Assembly: GCA_965116195.1 (NCBI GenBank)
Contig: OZ220491.1
Span: 2,480,001-2,544,000, forward strand
From: Aldehydirespirator sp965116195
GTDB lineage: Bacteria; Actinomycetota; Acidimicrobiia; Acidimicrobiales; Aldehydirespiratoraceae
DNA length: 64,000 nucleotides
Reading direction: 5' to 3'
The translations under genes and the position numbers were made by a program. Within the stretch, counting starts at the first letter, position 1. Every line of letters begins with the position of its first letter. Positions 17,711-24,841 of this stretch are shown in pieces. The notes under the pieces are model-generated. The model ran no database searches. It was not told the origin of the DNA and saw nothing but the letters and a program-made list of their open reading frames with translations.

Positions 17711-19204
17711 CCGAGGCCGCCCTGGTTCGGTGCCGAAAACCCCCACAAAGCTGACAATCTCGCCTGGATAGCCACCCAGATTGTGTGTAAGCCCAAGAGT
17801 GCGAGGGGTGCCGGAACCGGCGGGGCTGGAGCCGGAGTGGCTTGACCCGCCGCCGGCATCACCGGCACCCGAACCCGGGGAACGACCCGAGCCGCTACCG
17901 GTGCCCGAACCCGAGGAGTGGCTCAACCCACCGCCGGCGTCACCAGCACCCGAACCCATATGTGGACTCAAACCGCCGCCAGCACCCGAACCCGGGGAAC
18001 GACCCGAGCCGCTACCGGTGCCCGAACCCGAGGAGTGGCTCAACCCGCCGCCGGCGTCACCAGCACCCGAACCGGCGGGGCTGGAGCCGGAACGGTGAGC
18101 GATGTTGGCGATCTGGCGTTCGGGTGGTGCTTCGCCTCGTAGTTGCAGCCATACCTCGTAGAGCATCCGCAGGCCACTTGCACCAACAGGATGGCCGAAC
18201 GACTTCAGTCCGCCGTCGGTGTTGACGGGCAGGTCTCCGGTCAGGTCGAAGGTGCCGTCCAGCACGTCACGCCAAGCCTCGCCCCGGTTGGAGAACCCCA
18301 GGTCTTCCATCAGGACCAGTTCGGTGGGCGTGAAACAGTCATGCACCTCAGCCAGGGCCAGTTGGCTGCGGGGATCGGTGACACCGGACTGAGCGTACGC
18401 GTCTGCCGCCGCCTGCTGGCACTCCGGCAGCGTGGTGTAGTCGTAATCGGGGTCAAGTGATCCGGCACCGGTGCCGGTCACCACCGACAGTCCCTTCACG
18501 AACAGTGGATCGGCGCACCAGCGTGGTGCGTCCTCGGCCCGACAGACGATCGCAGCAGCGGCCCCGTCGGCCACACCGGCACAATCCAGCACCGACAACA
18601 TGCCAGCCACGGGCGGCAACTCACAGATCCGTTCTGCGGACATCTCACGGCGGAACTGAGCCAGCGGGTTGCGAGCGCCGTTGTGGTGGTTCTTGGAGGC
18701 GATACGGGCAGCCACGTAGCGCAACTCGTTGATGTCCACGCTGTAGCGGGCTGCGTAGGCGGGCAGGATCAGGCTGAACATCGCTGCGGCGGTGAGGGTG
18801 CGTTGGGTGCCGTCGGTGGGGACGGGAAAGGCGTTGAGGCCCTGATAGCCGCTGTCCTTCACCTTCTCCGCACCCAGGGCCATAGCCGTGTCGTAGGCAC
18901 CGGAAGCCACGGCGTAACAGGCCTGGCGCAGCGCCTCGGATCCGGTTGCGCAGTAGTTTTCCACTCTGGTCACGGGCTTGCCGTGGATTTTGAGCGGTCC
19001 GGCCATGGCCAGGCCCGAGGCTGCCGACTGGGAAGTGCCGAACCAGAAGGCGTCAATGTTGTGTTGGGTGATGCCTGCCGAGGCGTAGGCAGCGTGGGCG
19101 GCCTCGACGATCAGGTCATCAAGTGAAGCGTCCCAGTGCTCAGCAAAGGGCGTGCAGCCCATCCCGATCACCGCCACCCGGTCAGCAATCCCCCGAGAAC
19201 TCAC
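17708..19204 (-). CDS. SCPx-type thiolase / acetyl-CoA acetyltransferase
   Basis: A thiolase of the lipid-transfer-protein branch. GTG AGT TCT at 19204 is chosen because GAGGAG lies 9-10 bases upstream and the codons before it belong to a repeat. The nucleophile is Cys85 in VENYCATGSEAL, and the catalytic C-terminal motifs are VHDCFTPTE and GHPVGASG. After GEAPPERQIANIAHRSG comes an insertion of about 110 residues of Gly/Ser repeats (SGSGTGSGSGRSPGSGAGDAGGG, 117-bp period, in frame) and then the true C-terminus LGLTHNLGGYPGEIVSFVGVFG. The insertion thus lies inside the last structural segment yet keeps the frame. Likely cleaves 3-ketoacyl-CoA; chain specificity unknown. Confidence 0.88.
   Translation of the reverse strand: MSSRGIADRVAVIGMGCTPFAEHWDASLDDLIVEAAHAAYASAGITQHNIDAFWFGTSQSAASGLAMAGPLKIHGKPVTRVENYCATGSEALRQACYAVASGAYDTAMALGAEKVKDSGYQGLNAFPVPTDGTQRTLTAAAMFSLILPAYAARYSVDINELRYVAARIASKNHHNGARNPLAQFRREMSAERICELPPVAGMLSVLDCAGVADGAAAAIVCRAEDAPRWCADPLFVKGLSVVTGTGAGSLDPDYDYTTLPECQQAAADAYAQSGVTDPRSQLALAEVHDCFTPTELVLMEDLGFSNRGEAWRDVLDGTFDLTGDLPVNTDGGLKSFGHPVGASGLRMLYEVWLQLRGEAPPERQIANIAHRSGSSPAGSGAGDAGGGLSHSSGSGTGSGSGRSPGSGAGGGLSPHMGSGAGDAGGGLSHSSGSGTGSGSGRSPGSGAGDAGGGSSHSGSSPAGSGTPRTLGLTHNLGGYPGEIVSFVGVFGTEPGRPR
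17820..18095. repeat. In-frame 117-bp repeat in thiolase
   Basis: GACCCGAGCCGCTACCGGTG starts at 17884 and again at 18001, with nearly identical flanks, so the period is 117 bp or 39 codons. Shorter GAACCGGCGGGGCTGGAGCC blocks cap both ends (17815 and 18070). Confidence 0.88.
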
Positions 19205-19207
19205 AAC

Positions 19208-19355
19208 CCCGACTCCTCGAAACTCCCAGGCTCGCAGGGGGCGGACCTCATCCTTGACTACGCGGACAACAGCAGTCGGCAAGCTCCCAGGCCTTGCAGG
19301 GGGCGGGCGTCAAAGCGAGTGTGCGTGTCACGCCCACACCCCAAGCTCCCAGGCC
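19208..19355. repeat. Junction repeat between HMGS-like gene and thiolase
   Basis: AACTCCCAGGCTCGCAGGGGGCGG-like blocks occur near 19219, 19276 and 19338, 57-62 bp apart. On the minus strand each reads as codons for ARPLQAWEL, the penultimate residues of the HMGS-like protein, so the array is copies of that gene's 3' end placed before the thiolase start. Confidence 0.8.
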
Positions 19356-20782
19356 TGCAGGGGGCGGGCCTTCCAGAAATAGTTGTGTACCCCCTGCGCG
19401 GTATGGAGCCGCCGGAATGTCGGCACGACCCGCATGCCCACCTGCACTTTGTCAGGGTCAACGTCGGTGAGTTGTAGTGGCGCGCGACCGCCGCTGTCAA
19501 AGTCCACCACGGCGAACACGGTCGGCGGACTCGGCGAGTATGCCAGACGGTCCACCGTGAAAGTGGCCACAGTACCCGCGCTGTGGGTCAAGGGGACGGG
19601 ATCGGCGTCGTCGAGCGCGCCGCCCCGCTCTGAAACCCGAGCCGGAGGCAGATGAACCATCCCAGAGGAACGATCCTGCGAGCCCGTGAACCCGTACTTC
19701 CAGTCTGTGCGGCGCAATGCCGCCGGTGACGACGGGCGTGAAGGCGGCGGACGGTTCGGGGGTTCAAGTTCCACAATCTGCCGCCAGGCCAGGAACCGGC
19801 CGTAGCTGACCGGAAGCCCGGCGTTGATCTGGGCAACCATCGGAGCAGCAGGACGACAAGCGGCGAGAGCATCGGTGGCACGCAGGATGATCACCTCCAC
19901 ACCGTCAGCCAGTACCACAACGGCAATGGTCTCGCCGGGGTTGGCCCGCTCCAGCGCTGCACACAACAGCAAGGCCGGCTGAGCGGTTGCGGCGTTGCCG
20001 ACGGTGTTGAGCAATGGCTCCAGCAGACGCTCACCCGACACGCCGGCAGCTTTGGCGACGGATGTGACGGCCCGGTTGTTGAGTCCGGTGATTGCAAAGT
20101 GGTCAATGGCATTCGTGTCGTTCAGTCCGCTGGCAGCGAGTGCGGCGGCGATGGCCCTAGCCGCCACCGGCCCATATGCGTGAGCAGCGAAACGCTCCTC
20201 CCATGAGCGTGACCGTGCCGGCACTGCCGCTGCGTCCGGGGATCGCCAGCGTTCGGTGATCTCGAGGGTGTGGGAAGCTCCACCCAGGTACTCGGCCAGC
20301 ACCGGGCCGTCGGAGTCGTCACCCACCAGCACGGCTGCGGCACCGTCACCGGCGACTGCTTCATCGGTGCCGGTCGGCTGTCCGTCACGCAGGTCTGCGG
20401 CCACCACCAGCGTTGGAGCGGTACCGGTGGTGCCTAGTGCCGTCCGCAGGGCACCGACCCCCGAGCGGATCGCGCCTCCGAAGTCATGTGCGCTGACCTC
20501 AGGGGCCAGCCTCAGCGCAGCATGAATGGCAGCCGCGTTGGTCTTCTCCAGGTAAGCCGGTGCAGAGGTGGAGAACCAGAGCGCAGCAGGAGCCGACGAC
20601 ACCGGACGCAACGCCAAGTCCGCTGCCGCGTAGCCCATCGTCGTGGTGTCCTCGTCATAGGAAGCAACCGCACGAGTGCCCTTACCGCCTCCCGATCCAA
20701 AGAAAGAAGCGATCTCGGACCGGTCAAGCCTGTGGCACGGCAAGTATCCGGCTGCCGAGATCACACCGCGCATCTCTCGCAC
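19328..20782 (-). CDS. HMG-CoA-synthase-like/KASIII-fold protein fused to DUF35 OB-fold domain
   Basis: Residues 1-320 have a condensing-enzyme fold like HMG-CoA synthase or KASIII (GVISAAGYLPCHRLDR start, VAGDGAAAVLVG, FAITGLNNRAV, GNAATAQPALLL near the end). Residues about 345-484 are a DUF35-type acyl-CoA-binding OB fold (TVATFTVDRLAYSPSPPTVFAVVDFD, VGMRVVPTFRRL). Where the catalytic cysteine should lie the sequence reads AHDFGGAIRSGVGAL, with no Cys. Such degenerate condensing proteins pair with SCPx thiolases and may be structural partners; that role is inference. The gene directly precedes the thiolase. Start is GTG at 20782 or ATG at 20773. Confidence 0.8.
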   Translation of the reverse strand: MREMRGVISAAGYLPCHRLDRSEIASFFGSGGGKGTRAVASYDEDTTTMGYAAADLALRPVSSAPAALWFSTSAPAYLEKTNAAAIHAALRLAPEVSAHDFGGAIRSGVGALRTALGTTGTAPTLVVAADLRDGQPTGTDEAVAGDGAAAVLVGDDSDGPVLAEYLGGASHTLEITERWRSPDAAAVPARSRSWEERFAAHAYGPVAARAIAAALAASGLNDTNAIDHFAITGLNNRAVTSVAKAAGVSGERLLEPLLNTVGNAATAQPALLLCAALERANPGETIAVVVLADGVEVIILRATDALAACRPAAPMVAQINAGLPVSYGRFLAWRQIVELEPPNRPPPSRPSSPAALRRTDWKYGFTGSQDRSSGMVHLPPARVSERGGALDDADPVPLTHSAGTVATFTVDRLAYSPSPPTVFAVVDFDSGGRAPLQLTDVDPDKVQVGMRVVPTFRRLHTAQGVHNYFWKARPLQAWELGVWA

Positions 20783-20953
20783 CCTACCCGCACCACACCA
20801 TCAGCCCCAGGCGAGACCAGCACCTGCCCAAGCGGGGCAACCCGCCCAACCAGCCAGTGTCGCGAACCCTCAGCAACATCACCACCCCCATCAGCGAACA
20901 TGGCGGACCGTCAACCCGAAGTTGTCGTGTAACAGACAGTTGGCAGCACAGCA

Positions 20954-23164
20954 TCAAAACGAATCGTCACCAAGGGGCTGATAGACCGTGTTGATACTGG
21001 AAACGGCATCCGTAACAGCGGCGTCCCTCTCCTTGGCAGCCTCGAAATATCGTGATGTCGCGTCACATGCATATTCAACATATTTCTTTTGCTCTTCCAA
21101 AGACAATTTCGGAATGGGAAACCTCTTGATGTGTTGAATGTAGACATGCGGTTGACCGGTTCCCTGCTGGCGCGAGTATATCTCATCTTGCTTAGCCTTC
21201 ATGCAAAGAAAAATATAGAACGACAAATAGGAGTCCTCAGAACAACTGCGAACTATAATACTGTCTGAAGCCCATATCGGATCCTTGTGCCACCACACAT
21301 AACCAGAGTATGCGCCTGACTTGCTTATTGTAAAGCAGTTACCATCGGCATTGGATTCGTTATGAGTATAGGGAACAGTTCCACGTCCTCCGGCTATCAC
21401 GGGGTACTTTCCGGGTGTTACGTTTGCTTGAGTGATAGAAGTTCCATTGCGAAGTTCGGCTATGTCCTCCAATGGTATCGTCTCAACATTTGGGTGAACT
21501 TTCCAAGAACGCTCCACATAGAAACTACTTGTTTTATCTAATTCTCTAACTGTAGCTACACTAACCCCGGGCGGCAAATCCGACAGTGGGCTATCCGTAT
21601 CCTGATAAAAGAACTGAAACTCCTCCATGTCAATCGAGTTAGATGATTCAGAATATCCATGCTCTAAGGTCACGTCATAGAACCAATCGGTGGATCGTGT
21701 GCCTTTGTCTGTCAAATATATGATTCTTGTGCCTGCACCTGTGTAAGGTTGGAAACTGTCACGCGGCAGCGACAGCACGGCCCTCAGTCGTGAATTCTGG
21801 CACAGATGCTGCCATAATTTCTCATGTCCGCGGTTTACCACAAGCCCTTCAGGCACTATTACAGCCATGGCTCCTCCGGCACATAAACTGTTGAAACAAG
21901 CCAACAAACAAGCCTCGTCCTCATCTCTTGCCTTTGGGTCAAGCGCTGTGACGGTTTCATTGTCTCGTTTGAGCGAGAACGGAATGTTAGACAGCACATA
22001 GTCGTATTCGGTTCTTGCCTCTGCATCAAAACTATCACCTTGAACTATGCCAGAATGACCATCACCAAACAGGATCATGTTCATCTTCGCTATTCTGGCA
22101 GTCGTGGTAATCTCCCTGCCATACAGTGACTTATTGTGCAGGAGATCAGACGAATCCATGGACATGCTGGTCTGATGTGCAAGATGACGGAAGGCTTCTA
22201 CCAAGAAGCCTCCTGTTCCACAAAAAGGGTCAAAAACCCTCTTTCTGAACTGAGGATTTAGCAACCGCACCATGAATCTTACAATGTGACGCGGCGTGAA
22301 GTACTCTCCTAAGTCATTTTGGGTAGCAGTGGTACGGCGCAAAAAATGCTCAAAGGCAACACCTTTGATGTCTTCGTTCACATCGGAAAGACGGAGACCG
22401 TTCAGTTCTAGGATGATCTTCTTGAGTGTCAGGCCATTGATCTGAGTTTCAGAAAGAAGATCAGTGTCATAGGTTTTTCTCAAATGAGCAATCAAGTAGT
22501 CATTGATGTATGCAGGTAGATCCTCCGGAGCGCGTCGCATAAGTTCGTGCCAATGTTCGGTTTTCTCGTCCTTTTCGCTCAACAACTTCAAGAAAAGAAT
22601 GTTCGCAAATTCTGTGAACCGATCGAGACCTGCACGAGTACCTGTAGAACGGAGCAAACCATTTAACCGCTCGAATACAGTAATCAGATCATTGCGAGAT
22701 TTTATGACGAGGTTAGGTATCGTTACTACCCTGTTGGTTTGTGCATCTCGGAACATCTTGACCCGTGAGGGGCCAAGTGGTTCTGTTATTTCTACATCGT
22801 TCAAATACAATGGTCCGCCGGTGGGTACATGTAATGTCTTGAATGAGGGGCCGTTACAAGCGAATACCAGATCAACCCCTATCATATTGGCATAATCTCT
22901 ACCTTGCGCTAAGGCATGGCGGATAGAAACACTCGGCTTTTTTGCTTCCAAAACGGCTACAGGCACACTATCCACAAAAAACGTATAGTCAGGGCTCTGT
23001 TCACCCAAACCAGATTGTTGACTTATGGGCAAGCGTGGAATTACTGCTCGCTCCACGAACACATCTTGGTTGGGCTCGTCAGAGTCCACAACCCATCCTT
23101 TGGAACGAAGTCGCTTGTCTATCTGAATTCGAACTTCAGCCTCTACTCGTGGTAGACCGATCAT
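20954..23164 (-). CDS. Single-chain restriction-modification protein (nuclease-methyltransferase-specificity fusion)
   Basis: Three modules of a type I-like system lie on one 736-residue chain. Residues 1-130 are an HsdR-N-type PD-(D/E)XK nuclease with PD at 58-59 and EAK at 73-75. Residues 155-550 are an N6-adenine methyltransferase: helical HsdM-like start, GEYFTPRHIV, motif I FDPFCGTGGF at 311-320, motif IV NIPF at 393-396. Residues 560-736 are one HsdS-like target-recognition domain (IPLEDIAELRNGTS, then GQPHVYIQHIKRFPIP). No helicase motor is present, so it resembles type IIG/BcgI-like enzymes rather than type I. The AT-richer sequence against its neighbours points to recent transfer. 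It may restrict and methylate by itself, probably as an oligomer. Confidence 0.87.
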   Translation of the reverse strand: MIGLPRVEAEVRIQIDKRLRSKGWVVDSDEPNQDVFVERAVIPRLPISQQSGLGEQSPDYTFFVDSVPVAVLEAKKPSVSIRHALAQGRDYANMIGVDLVFACNGPSFKTLHVPTGGPLYLNDVEITEPLGPSRVKMFRDAQTNRVVTIPNLVIKSRNDLITVFERLNGLLRSTGTRAGLDRFTEFANILFLKLLSEKDEKTEHWHELMRRAPEDLPAYINDYLIAHLRKTYDTDLLSETQINGLTLKKIILELNGLRLSDVNEDIKGVAFEHFLRRTTATQNDLGEYFTPRHIVRFMVRLLNPQFRKRVFDPFCGTGGFLVEAFRHLAHQTSMSMDSSDLLHNKSLYGREITTTARIAKMNMILFGDGHSGIVQGDSFDAEARTEYDYVLSNIPFSLKRDNETVTALDPKARDEDEACLLACFNSLCAGGAMAVIVPEGLVVNRGHEKLWQHLCQNSRLRAVLSLPRDSFQPYTGAGTRIIYLTDKGTRSTDWFYDVTLEHGYSESSNSIDMEEFQFFYQDTDSPLSDLPPGVSVATVRELDKTSSFYVERSWKVHPNVETIPLEDIAELRNGTSITQANVTPGKYPVIAGGRGTVPYTHNESNADGNCFTISKSGAYSGYVWWHKDPIWASDSIIVRSCSEDSYLSFYIFLCMKAKQDEIYSRQQGTGQPHVYIQHIKRFPIPKLSLEEQKKYVEYACDATSRYFEAAKERDAAVTDAVSSINTVYQPLGDDSF

Positions 23165-23431
23165 GTGTAATCCTCCGAATACGAACTATTGAGGTGGGCG
23201 GGGTTCCGGTAGCTCAGGTGCCTCGGTGCCACTCCCATGTCTCCCGTCTGGTGTGAACTCACATTACTCCATAGGTGTGACATGTACATTGAATTCCAGG
23301 TCATCCGAACACGCCCGCGGGATCAGACGAAGGAACTGGAGCGGTTCGCGGCAGATGGCACGACACGTAGCGATGACAACGGCAGACCAAGCTACCCGCG
23401 CAGGAGTGGACATGTCACGACCCTCCACCGT
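23165..23431. other. Intergenic stretch upstream of the restriction-modification gene
   Basis: About 270 bp with only a short plus-strand frame (ATG at 23282 to a stop at 23434, starting MYIEFQVIRTRPRDQ) that I cannot assign. The region should contain the promoter of the minus-strand gene, but no convincing hexamers are visible. Confidence 0.35.
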
Positions 23432-23565
23432 TAGAGGCCGGCGGCTGCACCGATTGGTGACATGGGGTCGGCTGCGCCGGCGAGGGTGCCGTGCTGGGTG
23501 ACCTCAATGAGGTGGGCGTGGCCGAAGCGGTGCGGTTCACCCTCCCAGCCCACACGTGGAACGGG
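23432..23565 (-). pseudogene. Duplicate of the ggt 3' end
   Basis: About 130 bp match the last 40 codons of the downstream ggt gene at 24845-24980: HRFGHAHLIEVTxHGTLAGAADP and the terminal IGAAAGL with stop are preserved. The rest of ggt is absent. The copy lies on the far side of the Panacea toxin-antitoxin pair, in direct orientation to the real ggt end. Confidence 0.85.
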
Positions 23566-23599
23566 CACCCCCGTTGCTCGGCACCCCCCTAAGGAGACG

Positions 23600-23830
23600 A
23601 TGGCGGTCAAGTCCACACTGGGGGGAGTGCGCAACCACAACTCGCCCGCAGCCGCGCGGAGATCAGTTCCGATGCTCACGCTTGGAGTGCGCAACCCCGC
23701 GGGTTGCTCGGATGGGAGGGCTGAGTGCCTACGCCCGTGCGTGGAGTGCGCAACTTTCGTTCTATGGCCGAGCCTGCTCTTCTGTCTGCCAATGCCCACG
23801 CTTGGAATGCCCAACCCAAGGCCAGAAGGA
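23600..23830. repeat. Four degenerate 60-bp repeats with GGAGTGCGCAAC core
   Basis: GGAGTGCGCAAC occurs at about 23624, 23685 and 23743, and GGAATGCCCAAC at about 23804, 58-61 bp apart, each usually preceded by CACGCTT or a similar string. Flanks are diverged. It could be promoter-region iterons for the toxin-antitoxin operon or decayed tandem repeats. It is not a CRISPR array, because the cores are too short and too variable. Confidence 0.55.
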
Positions 23831-23913
23831 AGTGGTGTGGGTCAAGCGACGCTGTCACACTGCACTGCTAGGTTCGGGGTACCAACCACTCAACAACCAC
23901 CAAGGAGTACACC

Positions 23914-24483
23914 ATGGGCAGCGCAGGAGTTGCGACGGCTGGTGACATAGCAGCAGAGATTGAGCGGCGTCTGCCTGGGATCGGCGAAGTCAAGTTGCAC
24001 AAGTTGCTCTACTACGTGCAGGGCTACCACCTGGCGTGGGAGCAGAGACCGGCATTTTCTGAGGCCATTGAAGCCTGGGAAAACGGACCGGTCGTGGCCC
24101 AGCTATGGCGTGACCGCAAGTACGGACACCGCAGAGACAACGAGCCAGATCAACAAGACGAAGTGCGCGGGCCAGCAAGTTCCCTGCCGGACAGCGTGAG
24201 AGACATCACGGTCAATGTCCTCAGCAGATACAAGCACCTGAGCGGGGCGGACCTGATTGGATCTACTCATACTGAAGACCCGTGGCTGCTAGCCACAAGG
24301 GGAGGGAGCCATATCGCAAGCCAGGTGATTACTCACCAGTCCCTCATCAACTATTTCAGCAACGAGCCCGAATGGGTACGCCACATGAGAGAACACGTGG
24401 CGACCGTCCGCGACGACAGGGAATTCGTGGCCGATCCACCAGATGCACTTGAAGCCGTAATGGCAAAGCACTTTCCTGAGTAG
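23914..24483 (+). CDS. Panacea-domain (DUF4065/SocA-like) antitoxin
   Basis: A 189-residue protein whose N-terminal 110 residues carry the Panacea signature: VKLHKLLYYVQGYHLAWEQRP, then EAWENGPVVAQLW. Domains of this type act as antitoxins neutralising unrelated toxins, and the first described case, SocA, is a proteolytic adaptor. The C-terminal half (STHTEDPWLLATRGG, then a helical tail) completes the fold. The ATG at 23914 follows AAGGAG at good spacing. The next gene, 27 bp downstream, is a small basic protein and is the expected toxin. The pair lies between two copies of the ggt 3' end. Confidence 0.82.
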   Translation: MGSAGVATAGDIAAEIERRLPGIGEVKLHKLLYYVQGYHLAWEQRPAFSEAIEAWENGPVVAQLWRDRKYGHRRDNEPDQQDEVRGPASSLPDSVRDITVNVLSRYKHLSGADLIGSTHTEDPWLLATRGGSHIASQVITHQSLINYFSNEPEWVRHMREHVATVRDDREFVADPPDALEAVMAKHFPE

Positions 24484-24515
24484 CCACAGTTGACTTCCTG
24501 AGTAGCCACATTGAC
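24465..24515. repeat. Duplicated antitoxin-toxin junction
   Basis: TTCCTGAGTAGCCACAxTTGAC occurs twice, at about 24473 and 24495. The first copy contains the antitoxin stop and the second ends in the TTG used as toxin start, a 22-bp junction duplication. Confidence 0.8.
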
Positions 24516-24822
24516 CTCTCAACCCTGGAAAACCAACGCCAGCACGCGCCTTGATGCGTTCATCCAACGACGAGCTTCACAAAATCGAGCCTTGACCAAG
24601 GCCGACGTGCAAGCCATATCCCAAGCAGTACGCCGGTTGGCAATAGACCCCTTTGACGTACCTGCAAACAAGGATCATGTAGGCGAGTGGCACTACCGCA
24701 TCGGCCCCTCAACCAGCAGGCTTGGTCATACGCTTGCAATGACCTATCGAATCGACCCGAGCTATCGTCTCGTGGACATCATTTCATTCGAGATATACCC
24801 AAGCCAACAGATCGCGGACTAG
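24511..24822 (+). CDS. Putative toxin partner of the Panacea antitoxin
   Basis: A small basic protein of about 103 residues following the antitoxin by 27 bp on the same strand. The N-terminal half is helical (RLDAFIQRRASQNRALTKADVQAISQAVRRLAIDP). The second half has alternating strands, GEWHYRIGPSTSRLGHTLAMTYRIDPSYRLVDIISFEIYP, resembling a RelE/ParE-like fold. No catalytic set can be pointed to, so ribosome-dependent RNase activity is only a guess. The start TTG at 24511 lies in a duplicated junction; no ATG is available. Confidence 0.6.
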   Translation: MTSQPWKTNASTRLDAFIQRRASQNRALTKADVQAISQAVRRLAIDPFDVPANKDHVGEWHYRIGPSTSRLGHTLAMTYRIDPSYRLVDIISFEIYPSQQIAD

Positions 24823-24841
24823 AACAACTCGGACGACACGT

